The notes beneath the pieces are model-generated. The model made no database searches. It was not told the origin of the DNA and saw only the letters and a list, made by a program, of their open reading frames with translations. A program made the translations under genes and the position numbers. Positions 8,369-17,923 of a stretch of 20,149 nt of DNA are shown in pieces. Location of the stretch: contig JAYMTA010001403.1 of NCBI GenBank assembly GCA_036897625.1, positions 1 to 20,149 of the forward strand. The letters are read 5' to 3'. The first letter of the stretch is position 1. Every line of letters begins with the position of its first letter. The DNA is from Pelargonium cotyledonis. Its lineage: Eukaryota > Streptophyta > Magnoliopsida > Geraniales > Geraniaceae.

Positions 8369-11300
8369 ATGGCGGGGAATACGGACTCTACGTCGGCTCG
8401 GCTTCCTTACCGGAACCTGAAGGAGGCGGAGATGGAAATGGCGCGGCTGGAGGGCAAACAACACCGCCGGAGTTCTAATTCTAATTCTAATTCTTCTTCG
8501 CCGTCGCCTAGGGTTCCGAATGGGACGCATCAGAACCAGAGCACCATGTTGACTCTCATCCTCAGTTGTACGGTCGCCGCAGGCGTTCAATTCGGCTGGG
8601 CTCTGCAGCTGTCTCTCTTGACCCCTTACATTCAGGTTTGCCAATTTCTTTGCAAATTCGGATTGTTTGTTGACACCTATGGCTGGGAAGTAGTGTGACA
8701 ATGTTTTGTGGAATCGATCTGGAGAAATGGAGCTGTTTGGTTGTGTTTATGAATTTGTTAGGGCTGATGTGATCCTCAGCTGTGTTAACATTTTGTTTAT
8801 TAGGTGAAATTGTAGGAGTTTAGAATTGCCCAAAGAGAGTAGACAGAATTTGAGTAATTGTTTGTATATTTAGAAAGAGTTAGCATTTTAGTTGTTTTGT
8901 TTGTGTGCAGCGCTCTGATGTTTAGTGCGTAAGTTGACATGAGTTTGTATGAAAGAAAACTGAACTTTATGGTAAAATTGATAGGATTCATTGCTTTATT
9001 CGTGGCTGCATGTTGTTGGCTACACCAAACTTGTCATGTTTCTGATTACCCAGACAAAACTCCACCATAATTGTTAGTTTATGGTATTGAAGACTGAACT
9101 ACACTAATACACTGGGGAGCAACTTTTATGAGCGGTACACAAGGGGTGGGAATGGAGGTGATTAATTCATTAAGAAAGTGTGATATGGAAGGAGGTGATT
9201 CCCCAAATACAGAAAATCCATTATTTTTCATCCCATGGAACCTATCATTATGCAACCAGTGAGTTGCTAACCATGTTACATGCAATTATACTGTGGTGGT
9301 AGAATTCTTTATGCTTATAAATGATAAAGTACATATTCCCGTTTGAACCTTTTTGTTGAAAAAAAAGGTTTAATTTATGTATTTTGTTTGAACAAGTGTA
9401 CTGTATGGTTTTATCTCTTCCGACTCCCAACATTTTCAATTTTAAATGCGTGTTGGAGAAACCCAAAAACCATTCTCCCAAACTGTACTTGCTTCAAACT
9501 TTTGTGAAGTATTATTCATAAGAAACTGGATTTGTAATTTATTCCTAGATTCTAGAAGATGCATCTGAACTGTAAAATTTTACATTAACCAAGAGAAGTG
9601 AACATGGTGAGTCAGTCTTTGAAAGTTCTTTTTCATTTATAGTGTTCCATAGGAGTCGTCAATGCTACGTGTTTAATTCATCTTTTTCGTTCACACATTT
9701 GTAAATATAGTATATAGAAGGATAATTTGGCCTGATATCAAAGTTGCGATTGCAATTTCAAATGTGCTCAATTGAAATTTGAGTAATTGGTTTCTTTTCA
9801 TTGATTTATATTCTCATCATGATATATTCAAAATATTAGAGTTTCCATTTATCATAAGTATCTTTCATCTTTTGGTTAACTAAGTTCATGGACATGTTGT
9901 TGCAGACACTTGGGATAGGGCATGCCTTTTCTTCATTCATTTGGCTGTGTGGCCCTATTACAGGACTTGTGGTAGGTGATTACAAATACCTTTATTTGTC
10001 CTACTAATAGAAATCTAACATTTAACCATAACTAAATCTGCCTATCGAATCATCATTATTATACAACACAGTGTGTAGTGTCGCTTTCTGTTGTAAGCTC
10101 TCGCTATAATTTATCCTGTCATAATGGATCTTTATAATGGTTGGACTTGTTAGAACCTTGGTTTTTGAAGAGAATATGGTGAATATTTTTACTCTTATAG
10201 TTCATTTAGATCTTTTTGTGCTTTAGATATAACTCACTGTGATGATCTGACTGTAGTTGACTTCTACCTGCATCTTTTGTTATGTATACAGTCATTAGGC
10301 TTTGGATATCATGGTAGCTTTGCTCTGTAAATACTAAAACGAAGTTTAAAAGTTTCAAATGTACATGGTTTTTTGGTACTATATCCCAATCTAGATTGTC
10401 TAACAATCATGTGTACTTTTCCATGGTAGGTTCAACCATGTGTTGGTATTTGGAGTGATAAATGCTCTTCAAAATATGGAAGACGACGGCCATTTATTCT
10501 TGCAGGAACCCTCATGATCTCTGTTTCTGTAAGCATTGATGGTTCTCATATTAATTGTTTAAATCAGTTTCTATTTTCTTTACATTGGTTTTTTTTGTTG
10601 CTAAAATAGATTTTATATTTTAGGTGATAATAATTGGATTTTCTGCGGACATAGGGTATTTATTAGGTGATACAAAGGAAGATTGCAGGTTACTGATACC
10701 TTCTTGGTTCTTTGTTTTTTGTTTTATGTATCTAGATTTATGAATAAATAACATATGTACTTCATACAGAACATTCAAAGGCACTCGAACAAGGGCAGCC
10801 TTCGTCTTTGTTATTGGGTTTTGGTTGCTGGATCTTGCTAACAATACAGTTCAGGTGAGTGCAAGTTACGGATTTGTTAGCGTCCATCCATGCTACATGA
10901 AGACTTATATCATTAGCGGTTCTCTTAAATGAAACTTTTGTCATTTGCAGGGACCAGCACGTGCTCTTCTGGCTGATCTAGCAGGTGACTCAGTTTGATT
11001 TAATTTCTATATTGATTTCTATAATGTTTGTCATCCAGGCTATTCTATGATATGTATCATATAAGATTTGAATGCTTATATTTTGTCTTTGCAAATTCTA
11101 GATAATGTATACTTATCCATGCTAAATATCACAAAAATGTATTGTTCCTTTATCTTAGGTCCTGATCAACGGAACTCGGCAAATGCTATATTTTGCTCAT
11201 GGATGGCTGTCGGAAACATTTTGGGCTTTTCAGCTGGATCTAATGGAAAATGGCACAGGTAAAACTTGTGTGCAATTTTTGTAATAGTATGATGCTTCCT

Positions 11301-14211
11301 TACATTTCCATTCTTACATGCTTCCTGTTAATTTTTCTTCTATACATACATCATAGTGTATCATAATTCAGTTTTCTGCACATAAATTATGGGGCAATTG
11401 ATTTGTTTGACAATCTATTAGAGCAGATGGTTTCCTTTTCTGACAAGTAAAGCTTGCTGTGAAGCCTGTGGAAATCTTAAAGCAGCATTTCTTATCGCAG
11501 TGGTAAGTTGTTATGCAAAGATGTCCCAGTGCATATTGAGTTGGTTTTGTGGTTTGATAATTTGTTCTGCTTGCATAAATCTTGTATCTTAGTTTTTTTG
11601 TTAGTGTGTCTTGATTTGTGCCACTATGACTATTTAGATGAAGAAACAAGCATGCTTTATATATCCTAGTTTATGATGAAGATGTTTCAGCTTGAGATGC
11701 CCTTTTGCCTTGGGCCATCTTGTTCTTACTTATTTCAATACTACTAGCTATATAGACCATTCTGTTGTTGTAAGAGCTTACATTCTTTGCATGAGGGTGT
11801 TAGAATATGTCATTGTATTATATGAATTTCTTTTATATGCATTAATATGAATATGATAATGGTTACACAGTGGTTGATTGAGATATCTTATTGCAGTGTG
11901 TTGCTAGAGCTTTTCTCCTGACTTCATTGCTCTATGCAATTACAAAATTCTGAAAACGCAACTTTGGTGTATGTGCAGCTCTTCTTGATTTTGTGTACAC
12001 TTGTGACTCTATATTTTGCTGATGAGGTGCCCCTACTAGATGCAAATAAATCACAGCACCGTTTATTGGATTCTTTACCCTTACTGGATGATCCTCCGCC
12101 AGATGGCAATGACCTTCCAAAATCGAAGCCTGACAACCCACTTGTTGACAATAATGCCGAGAAAGATATTCAGAGCAGATATGAAAAGGATAATGATATC
12201 AACTCAAACAATAAGGATGACCAGAATGAAGTATTTAATGATGGTCCTGGTGCAGTGCTTGTCAATTTGTTGACCAGTTTAAGACATTTGCCGCCTGCGA
12301 TGCATTCAGTGCTTATTGTTATGGCTCTTTGTTGGGTAATTGATTCTGCAATATTACGTCAGTTAGAATATTCATAAGCATGTTCATTGTAGCATACATA
12401 CATGTCATGTTTCACTTCAGGTTTCAATTTTGAGCTTTCACTTGAAAAATGTCTTATGCGTGCCCTTGGCATATTTACTTCCACATGCAGTTGTCCTGGT
12501 TTCCCTTCTTTCTTTTTGATACGGATTGGATGGGGAGAGAAGTGTATCATGGGGATCCAAAAGGGCATTCTGATGAAGTAGATTCTTATAATCAAGGTGT
12601 TAGAGAAGGTGCATTTGGTTTGCTATTGAATTCAGTAAGAACTCAGAATTATGCATCAGATATTGGAAATTTTCCTAGCTCAATTTGATTTACATATTTT
12701 TCATTCATTAAATCTATAGGAATACTTTGCAATTGATTTACTTAATTCTCATGTCAGTAATCATATGATTTTGTTCTGTCTGCCTAATATAGGTTGTTCT
12801 TGGAATTAGTTCTTTCCTTATCGAACCAATGTGTCAGAGGATGGGTACCAGACTTTTATGGGCAATGAGCAATTTTACAGTGTTTGCTTGCATGGCTGCC
12901 ACTGCTATCGTTAGTATTATATCGTCCAGCCACCGTGCTGACTATGATCCTCCTGGAGTTTATGAACCAATCAAGATCGCTTCCTTGGTTATATTTTCAA
13001 TTCTTGGCTTTCCTCTAGCTGTAAGTTGTACTAGTAGAGATCTTTCCATTCAGTTATGTGCTTCTGTGACCTGTGTGCATGCATTAATTGATTGTGTTTT
13101 GCAGATTACCTATAGTGTTCCCTTTTCTATAACTGCAGAACTCACTGCTGATTCGGGCGGTGGCCAAGGTTATTGTGGCATTTCCTTTTGTCTAGCATCT
13201 CTTTCCAGTTTGTATTTATACGGAATTGAGCATATAAGTATCAAAATTTCTATGGTTATGCAGGATTGGCTATTGGAGTTTTGAATCTTGCAATTGTCGT
13301 CCCACAGGTAATTCAGTGCATTCTTTGCCACTATCTCGTTAATTTTTTTAATATCAATATTCAAAGCCAGCATTTGTTTCTCTTGTTGTAATGTTGGAAC
13401 TAAAGCAATTTGTTTGAATGACATTTTGTATCTGGGTAATTACTAACTAGTCTGGTTGATAATATTTTGATGCCTACCCATTCATTGACGACATTATGTG
13501 GTGATCTTTATGTGCCTATAATTCTTCAACAGTAAAGGTGTGAAACTAATTAGCGTTTGGATTAAAATTTTGTTCAGGAATGGGAATCAAGGATGGGAAT
13601 GATATTCTCATTCTTCATGTTTGCATTATGTCTTTTTCTGCATGAAAATGACTTTGGAATAAGAATCTCATTCCCATTTCTGTTCCGATTATTTTTAATC
13701 CAAACTCTACCTAATGAATACTGAAGGTTTTACTTTTGTATTTTTTTTGTGTGCTTCCGAAGCTTAATTTTAGGGTTACTATGCGGACAATTATTTTCTG
13801 TTTTGTTGATAGTGTTTACATATCTTATTTACAAGGACAATTGTATGTTTCCAATGATAGATACTCAAAAAATTATTTTTCTTTACGTATATGTTGGCTG
13901 TATGGATTACCTACAAGCCTTCAACTGCATAAACTTATTGCATTTCCTCTTTGATGATCAGAACACGGCCTTCTCTTTTGCCCGGTTTCACCTGTTTTTA
14001 TCAACTTATCTCACTGTAATCACATGTACATTGTCTTGTTTAGATGATTATATCCCTCGGTGCGGGTCCATGGGATGCTTTATTTGGTGGAGGTAATGTA
14101 CCTGCCTTTGTTTTGGCTTCCTTCGCTGCCCTAGCCGCTGGAGTCATTGCATGTCTCAAGCTGCCAGATCTCGCGAGTTCTTTGAAGTCATCCGGTTTTC
14201 ACTTTGGCTAA
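8369..14211 (+). CDS. SUC3: Sucrose-proton symporter, type II SUC3/SUT2
   Basis: Fourteen exons give 598 residues: 8369-8635, 9906-9971, 10430-10528, 10624-10688, 10770-10854, 10951-10984, 11159-11258, 11427-11502, 11979-12335, 12491-12634, 12793-13020, 13105-13168, 13264-13307, 14044-14211. The protein is a 12-helix major facilitator (GPH family) that moves sucrose with a proton, usually at the plasma membrane of sieve elements and sink cells. Key features are [14 protein letters not shown] (TM1 to TM2), His95 at the site known to matter for sucrose binding in AtSUC1, KYGRRRPF at 126-133 between TM2 and TM3, and [16 protein letters not shown]. The cytoplasmic N-terminus of about 55 residues and the TM6-TM7 loop of about 90 residues (279 to about 366, rich in Asp, Asn and Lys) mark the type II clade; other clades are near 500 residues. 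Arabidopsis SUC3 also has 14 exons. Sugar sensing by this clade was proposed but is disputed. Confidence 0.96.
8636..9905 (+). other. SUC3: SUC3 intron 1 (1,270 bp)
   Basis: The longest intron of the gene, between residues 89 and 90, opening with GTTTGC and closing with TTGTTGCAG. No exon-like or transposon-like segment is seen. It contains a small T/A hairpin (AACCTTTTT at 9346-9354 against AAAAAGGTT at 9362-9370). A long first intron often carries enhancing elements in plant genes, but none can be pointed to here. Confidence 0.8.
9972..10429 (+). other. SUC3: SUC3 intron 2 (458 bp)
   Basis: Phase-0 intron between residues 111 and 112, GTAGGT...CCATGGTAG. No other feature is visible apart from a box-C-like GTGATGA word at 10239-10245, which has no properly spaced D box. 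Confidence 0.85.
11503..11978 (+). other. SUC3: SUC3 intron 8 (476 bp)
   Basis: Phase-0 intron in front of the large exon 9 that encodes TM6, the central loop and TM7. The frame of exon 9 stays open 45 nt upstream of the acceptor, but the family alignment (LIAV followed by [10 protein letters not shown]) places the junction at 11978/11979. Confidence 0.85.
13021..13104 (+). other. SUC3: SUC3 intron 11, in-frame and stop-free (84 nt)
   Basis: The intron has clean GTAAGT and TTTTGCAG borders, is exactly 28 codons long and contains no stop in the reading frame of the flanking exons. Retention would insert 28 residues (starting [10 protein letters not shown]) between FPLA and ITYSVPFS near TM11. 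Known family members lack such an insert, so it is called an intron. Confidence 0.85.
13553..13707. mobile_element. Foldback MITE in SUC3 intron 13
   Basis: A 155-bp segment begins GCGTTTGGATTAAAATTT, and the reverse complement of its end reads GAGTTTGGATTAAAAATA. Further in, GGAATGGGAAT (left) faces ATTCCCATTTC (right), so nearly the whole element can fold. Elements with GTTTGG termini and GGAATGGGAAT-type subterminal words are common hAT-like or unclassified plant MITEs. A CTAAT lies on both sides (13546-13550 and 13711-13715) and may be a damaged duplication. It sits in the 736-bp last intron (13308-14043), between residues 543 and 544. Confidence 0.65.
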
Positions 14212-15256
14212 TGACTGAGAGCATTTCTCAAGGTGACATATCTACCTTTTGCACGCTCCTGGGCAACCACGAGAAATACTCACTTGACACGCTTTTCTGA
14301 AGAATGGTTCGGCCATTGTGCAGAGACACAATATCTCATATCCGGCCATTGGACCATTCTTTCATTCATTAATTTTTTGCCACCTTGTCACATCTGTACT
14401 GTACTGCATATGTACTATGTAGAGTGTAAATTATCAATGACATAAAAAAGTATATACATAGAGCTTAAATCATTGATTCCTTAGCTCATTCATGAAGAAA
14501 ACCCATTATTGCCGAGAATTGTAATTGCGACGATGTGCGAGGTTCATATTATTACCAATCATAGTGTACAATGCAAAATGCTTGTCCTGTTCTTGTGTTA
14601 TTGTGATATGATATGAGATTTTAATTCTTTGGGACTATACTTGTGTTGAGAGTTACATTATAGGCTTTGAGGAGTAGGTGAGATGTGCAATTCAATGTAG
14701 GGACCTTATGGCTTATTGATAAGGTTTTTTATGTGAAGAATATGATGAAAGTTAATTGATACATTTATTTTTCTATATAGTGTACTGTGGAGCATGTAGT
14801 TAATTGATACATTTGAGCTTCATTGTCATTTCATGTTTTGGATTTGAATAATTGAATTCTTTTGGGTATTTTGTTTCTAGAAATAAAGTTAGAGATCTAT
14901 TGCATATTTGTGTATATTTCTCTTTTCAAGGAATAAAGTAGGCTTGTTTTTGTCCTAATTCACATGTCTTTGTACATAATAGTTGCGGGAGAAATTGTGA
15001 ACGTTTCTCGCTGGCAGGTCAATTGTTTTATTATGTTCGAACATTATAATTTTTTGGTGAATTGTTGCCTGATCAGATCTTGGTAGTTTAGTTCTGTTAT
15101 AAATTTAAGATGGTTTTAAAACACTTTTATAGTTACAAATCTATAAATTTAAGATGTGTATATTCAGTCTCAAAATCTTATAATTCATGGAGTAATGGAG
15201 ACTCCAAGTTTTGATGTTACAGTGAGTTTTGGTTGATGTGAAATGGCTTTTGAGTT
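14212..15256. other. SUC3 3' UTR and downstream spacer
   Basis: The first few hundred bases are probably the 3' UTR; the true poly(A) site is unclear, because clear AATAAA hexamers occur only near 14882 and 14930. A 16-bp direct repeat, GTTAATTGATACATTT, occurs at 14751-14766 and 14799-14814. No coding signal is seen. Confidence 0.45.
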
Positions 15257-15275
15257 AAAAAAAAAAAAAAAAAAA
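15257..15275. repeat. Poly(A) tract of 19 bases
   Basis: An uninterrupted run of adenines in intergenic DNA. It could be the tail of a retroposed sequence, but no target duplication is visible around it. Confidence 0.9.
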
Positions 15276-16466
15276 GCCTTGAGTTGTGGTCAGTTGTGTC
15301 ATCAAATAGGGAGCCAATGTTTTCCAAAGAAAAGAATAGCAAATTACATGAAGAATCTAATTTAAATATTAAACTAACAATAATATACAAGTATAAAGCT
15401 TAATTAAGATTTGGATCATTGGTGGTTGAAAAATCACTATAAAATATATATCCATGCATATGAATAGAATATTACGACTTCTTTTACCAAAAATAAACAC
15501 AATAGATCGTGTGATCGTTATAAATTTACAACTAGATTTATTCTGTTCAATTTCTTTATAGATGCATCTTTTTATTGAAAGTTTTATTTCATTTTCATTT
15601 CTTAAAGTCTTAATTTGTTTTCATTGTTGGAAATTATTACTTTCATTACGAATATATTGATAGGTTTTTATGTTGATGCGCGTCAAACACTTTGTAAGTT
15701 TGTTTTATTATTGCAACTAAAATTTTAGTCAACAATATGACATTTGATCGGATTTTTTGAACATTTGAAATCTCTAATTCAATTTGTTCATATTAGAGTG
15801 TAATTTTATATAAGTTCATTTTTATTTCGCGGTTAGTTATTAACAAAATTATTATGTTCTTAAAAAAAAGTACTCTTCATAAACTAAAATAAAAATAGGG
15901 AAATGGGCACATGGGATCAGGAGTAATCTACTAGAAGAAGCATGTGTGGTTGATAGAGGGGAAGATTCAATTTATTTAAATTTAATATTTCTGAAATAAT
16001 ATTTGATAAAATAATTAAAATAAATAAAAATGAGAGCTAAATTTAAAGAACATGGATCCACCTATGACACAATATGTTGAAATTGCAATGCTTCGAACCA
16101 AATTTAAAGTCACTTTCATGTGATGCATTTTTGGAGAGTGAGTTGGTTGTGTTTGATTGGTTGAATATCAAAATCAAACTACTGTGTTATGTGGGACCCA
16201 CCCACCCATCATATTTTCCAGTGTACAGATTTGTGGGGTCCACACCACCTCCACTGTACAAATCTACAAATGGAGCACCCAATCATTACTCCAATCAATT
16301 TTTCAAAAAGTAACTACTTACTGAATTTATAAAATAAAAATAACATCTCATCTCCTCCTCCATCCCCATGCATGCAATATTGCAATTGCACTTAAATATA
16401 AAATTTAGTGAATGTGAACATAGATGGCAATTTTTTTAATTGGCAAACAAAACTTTTGGTTAGTTT
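15276..16466. other. AT-rich intergenic DNA, no gene seen
   Basis: Very AT-rich up to about 16060. A less AT-rich patch at about 16120-16300 contains GTGGGACCCACC and a near-repeat pair AGTGTACAGATTT (16220-16232) and ACTGTACAAATCT (16253-16265). TTTGATTGGTTGAAT near its left side resembles the reverse complement of the right side, ATTGATTGGAGTAAT, so it may be an old MITE, but the ends cannot be fixed. A 79-codon open frame here shows no family features. Confidence 0.4.
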
Positions 16467-16733
16467 TCAAGTTAAAAACAAAAGTACATACGCCCAAAAA
16501 ATTAGGAACCAGAAAAAAGTGAAAGCAGTTACATAATGCTTGCTAAAGCGTGGCCTGGATTGAGGGACCAGGATCAAACTTTGCGGAGATGTGTCGAGAG
16601 TAGCTGCTTTGATCTTCCCAAAGGTACAAAGTTCGTCTTCCTCCTCTTTATTGAACACGATTATGTTTCTTGCGAGCCAAAGATGCCATAATGTGGCATG
16701 GCATACAGACTCCCAGATGGCGCCATTGAACAA
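16430..16733 (-). pseudogene. LINE reverse-transcriptase zf-RVT fragment
   Basis: An open frame on the minus strand of about 88 residues carries AIWESVCHATLWHLWLARN followed by IIVFN, which matches the pattern at the end of the zf-RVT domain in plant LINE-type ORF2 proteins (tryptophan-rich IWLERN...F motif). A hydrophobic C-terminal stretch and then, towards 16430, an A-rich stretch on the minus strand (T run at 16431-16437 on the plus strand) fit the 3' end of such an element. Only the last part of ORF2 is present, with no start and no catalytic reverse-transcriptase domain, so this is a dead, 5'-truncated copy. Confidence 0.6.
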
Positions 16734-16933
16734 GTAGCTCTGATATGTTTTGATTCGATTTATAAGTTTATAAGATAATTTTGCTAGCTTAAATTCGATC
16801 TAAAAATCGATAAGATTGATTTTAAATCGAATTTGATTTTGAATGTCTTCACCTAAACTTCACCTCGCACCGTGGATAAAGAGGCTCAAATTTGAGAGTT
16901 CAAATAGAATTCAAAGTGTTTTAATCATGTTTT

Positions 16934-17030
16934 AATCATTTTACCCAACGTTTATACTTTTATTTTTACCTTCGGGTTCTTAAATAAAAGATACCGCTCG
17001 CCTATCAAAAAAAATCATTTTATCCAACGT
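16934..17030 (+). mobile_element. 61-bp LINE 3'-end insertion with 18-bp TSD
   Basis: AATCATTTTACCCAACGT (16934-16951) is repeated as AATCATTTTATCCAACGT (17013-17030) with one difference. Between the two copies lies a 61-bp insert ending TTAAATAAAAGATACC, then CGCCTATCAAAAAA. An AATAAA signal followed by CCTATC and a short A tail is the usual 3' end of plant LINEs, and long duplications next to the A tail are the mark of target-primed reverse transcription. The insert is an extreme 5' truncation and lies in the opposite orientation to the zf-RVT fragment nearby, so it is a separate event. Confidence 0.75.
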
Positions 17031-17539
17031 GTCTTGATTGATTCTGGTCGGATTTGATTTTAAAAAGTGATCTAAAAATTGTCAACTTTGACAATTTACT
17101 GTACCTTTACTAATCTGAAAGTCAACCCCTTACAAGTTGTGTTAGGTTTTTTCAAATAGAGACTCGAAAAAGATAGGCATAAGCTAATAAATATGATAAA
17201 TTGGAAATATGAGAACTCTTTGTTTACTAATATAATAATAAAATATAGAAAGTTGGTAGTGGTTGCAGAGCACAAAAGTAGAAGATAAAATTGATATAGG
17301 CATTGCCTTGTAATTAAGGTCGATATCAAGCATTTAATTGTAAACGTTAAATCATATATACGATAAGAAAATTTACAAGACGTTACATATATATATATAG
17401 TCTACGAAGAGTGATGGTATAGTGTGTGTTTGTGGCTAATTTTGCTATATTTTGGTCCTTATGTTGGCTCTTAAATTCTTTTGATGGGTCCTATCCTTTA
17501 AGTGTATCACTACGTCCTTTTCTTTTCTTTGAAATTGTT
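17031..17539. other. AT-rich intergenic DNA, no gene seen
   Basis: Low-complexity AT-rich sequence with a short TA run near 17384-17398. The open frame at 17096-17329 on the minus strand is compositionally AT-driven and shows no family resemblance. Confidence 0.5.
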
Positions 17540-17800
17540 GAAATATAATACTAAGGGTTGAGTACTTCAACTGTAAAATTGAACTTTTAGTTGAGATAAT
17601 TCTCTAACATGGTATCATAGCTGATTTTGATTCAGGTCTTAGCCCTGTTTACGTTGTCTTCGACCCGCTTGCATATAGTCATGCCTCCAGCGGCTAACGT
17701 GTGAAATAAAAATGATTACATGTATGAGGGGGTGCCGAATGAAAATGCCCCCGATTATGCACGTGTTAAGCCCATTAATGAAAAAAATGAGATTCGAACG
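17540..17800 (+). mobile_element. LTR/primer-binding-site remnant, copia-type
   Basis: TGGTATCATAGC (17610-17621) differs by one base from TGGTATCAGAGC, the primer-binding site complementary to the 3' end of initiator methionine tRNA that follows the 5' LTR in many plant LTR retrotransposons. The preceding sequence, TTTTAGTTGAGATAATTCTC then TAACA, is like the end of plant LTRs. The following stretch, including CATGCCTCCAGCGGCTAACG and AGGGGGTGCCGAATG, looks like the internal region of a small non-coding element. No gag or pol frame and no second LTR are visible, so this is a fragment. Confidence 0.5.
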
Positions 17801-17830
17801 TGCATGAAGGTAATTCCAGCAGTAATTGTA

Positions 17831-17923
17831 ATAGTTAATTTCAACATAAACGATAGGGAAAAATATGAGTAAAAATTTGAGGAAATTACCCTCCTAGTTA
17901 TGTGATAGTTAATTTCAACATAA
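17831..17923. repeat. 19-bp exact direct repeat, 74 bp apart
   Basis: ATAGTTAATTTCAACATAA occurs at 17831-17849 and again at 17905-17923. The 55 bp between the copies have no terminal inverted repeat and no A tail, so a target-site duplication is possible but a local duplication is equally likely. Confidence 0.8.

Noticed and set aside
8315-8701. A 128-codon minus-strand open frame opposite SUC3 exon 1, rich in arginine.
   Set aside because: It is the antisense shadow of the Ser/Asn-rich first exon; the arginine repeats come from the microsatellite read backwards.
10239-10250. A GTGATGA box-C word followed by CTGA in SUC3 intron 2, suggesting a C/D snoRNA.
   Set aside because: The CTGA follows immediately instead of about 60-100 nt later, and no terminal stem is present.
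11934-11978. An upstream ATG in frame with SUC3 exon 9 that might start a separate protein.
   Set aside because: The added residues are intronic: a GTGCAG acceptor at 11978 joins the exon exactly where the family alignment continues from exon 8.
13169-13284. Read-through of SUC3 intron 12 giving an alternative C-terminus.
   Set aside because: The frame shifts at the intron and stops shortly after; the spliced junction restores [12 protein letters not shown], conserved in the family.
8369-14211. Assignment of the transporter to the type III SUC4/SUT4 clade because of similar helices.
   Set aside because: The 598-residue length, long N-terminus, long central loop and 14 exons fit SUC3/SUT2; SUC4/SUT4 proteins are near 500 residues with fewer exons.
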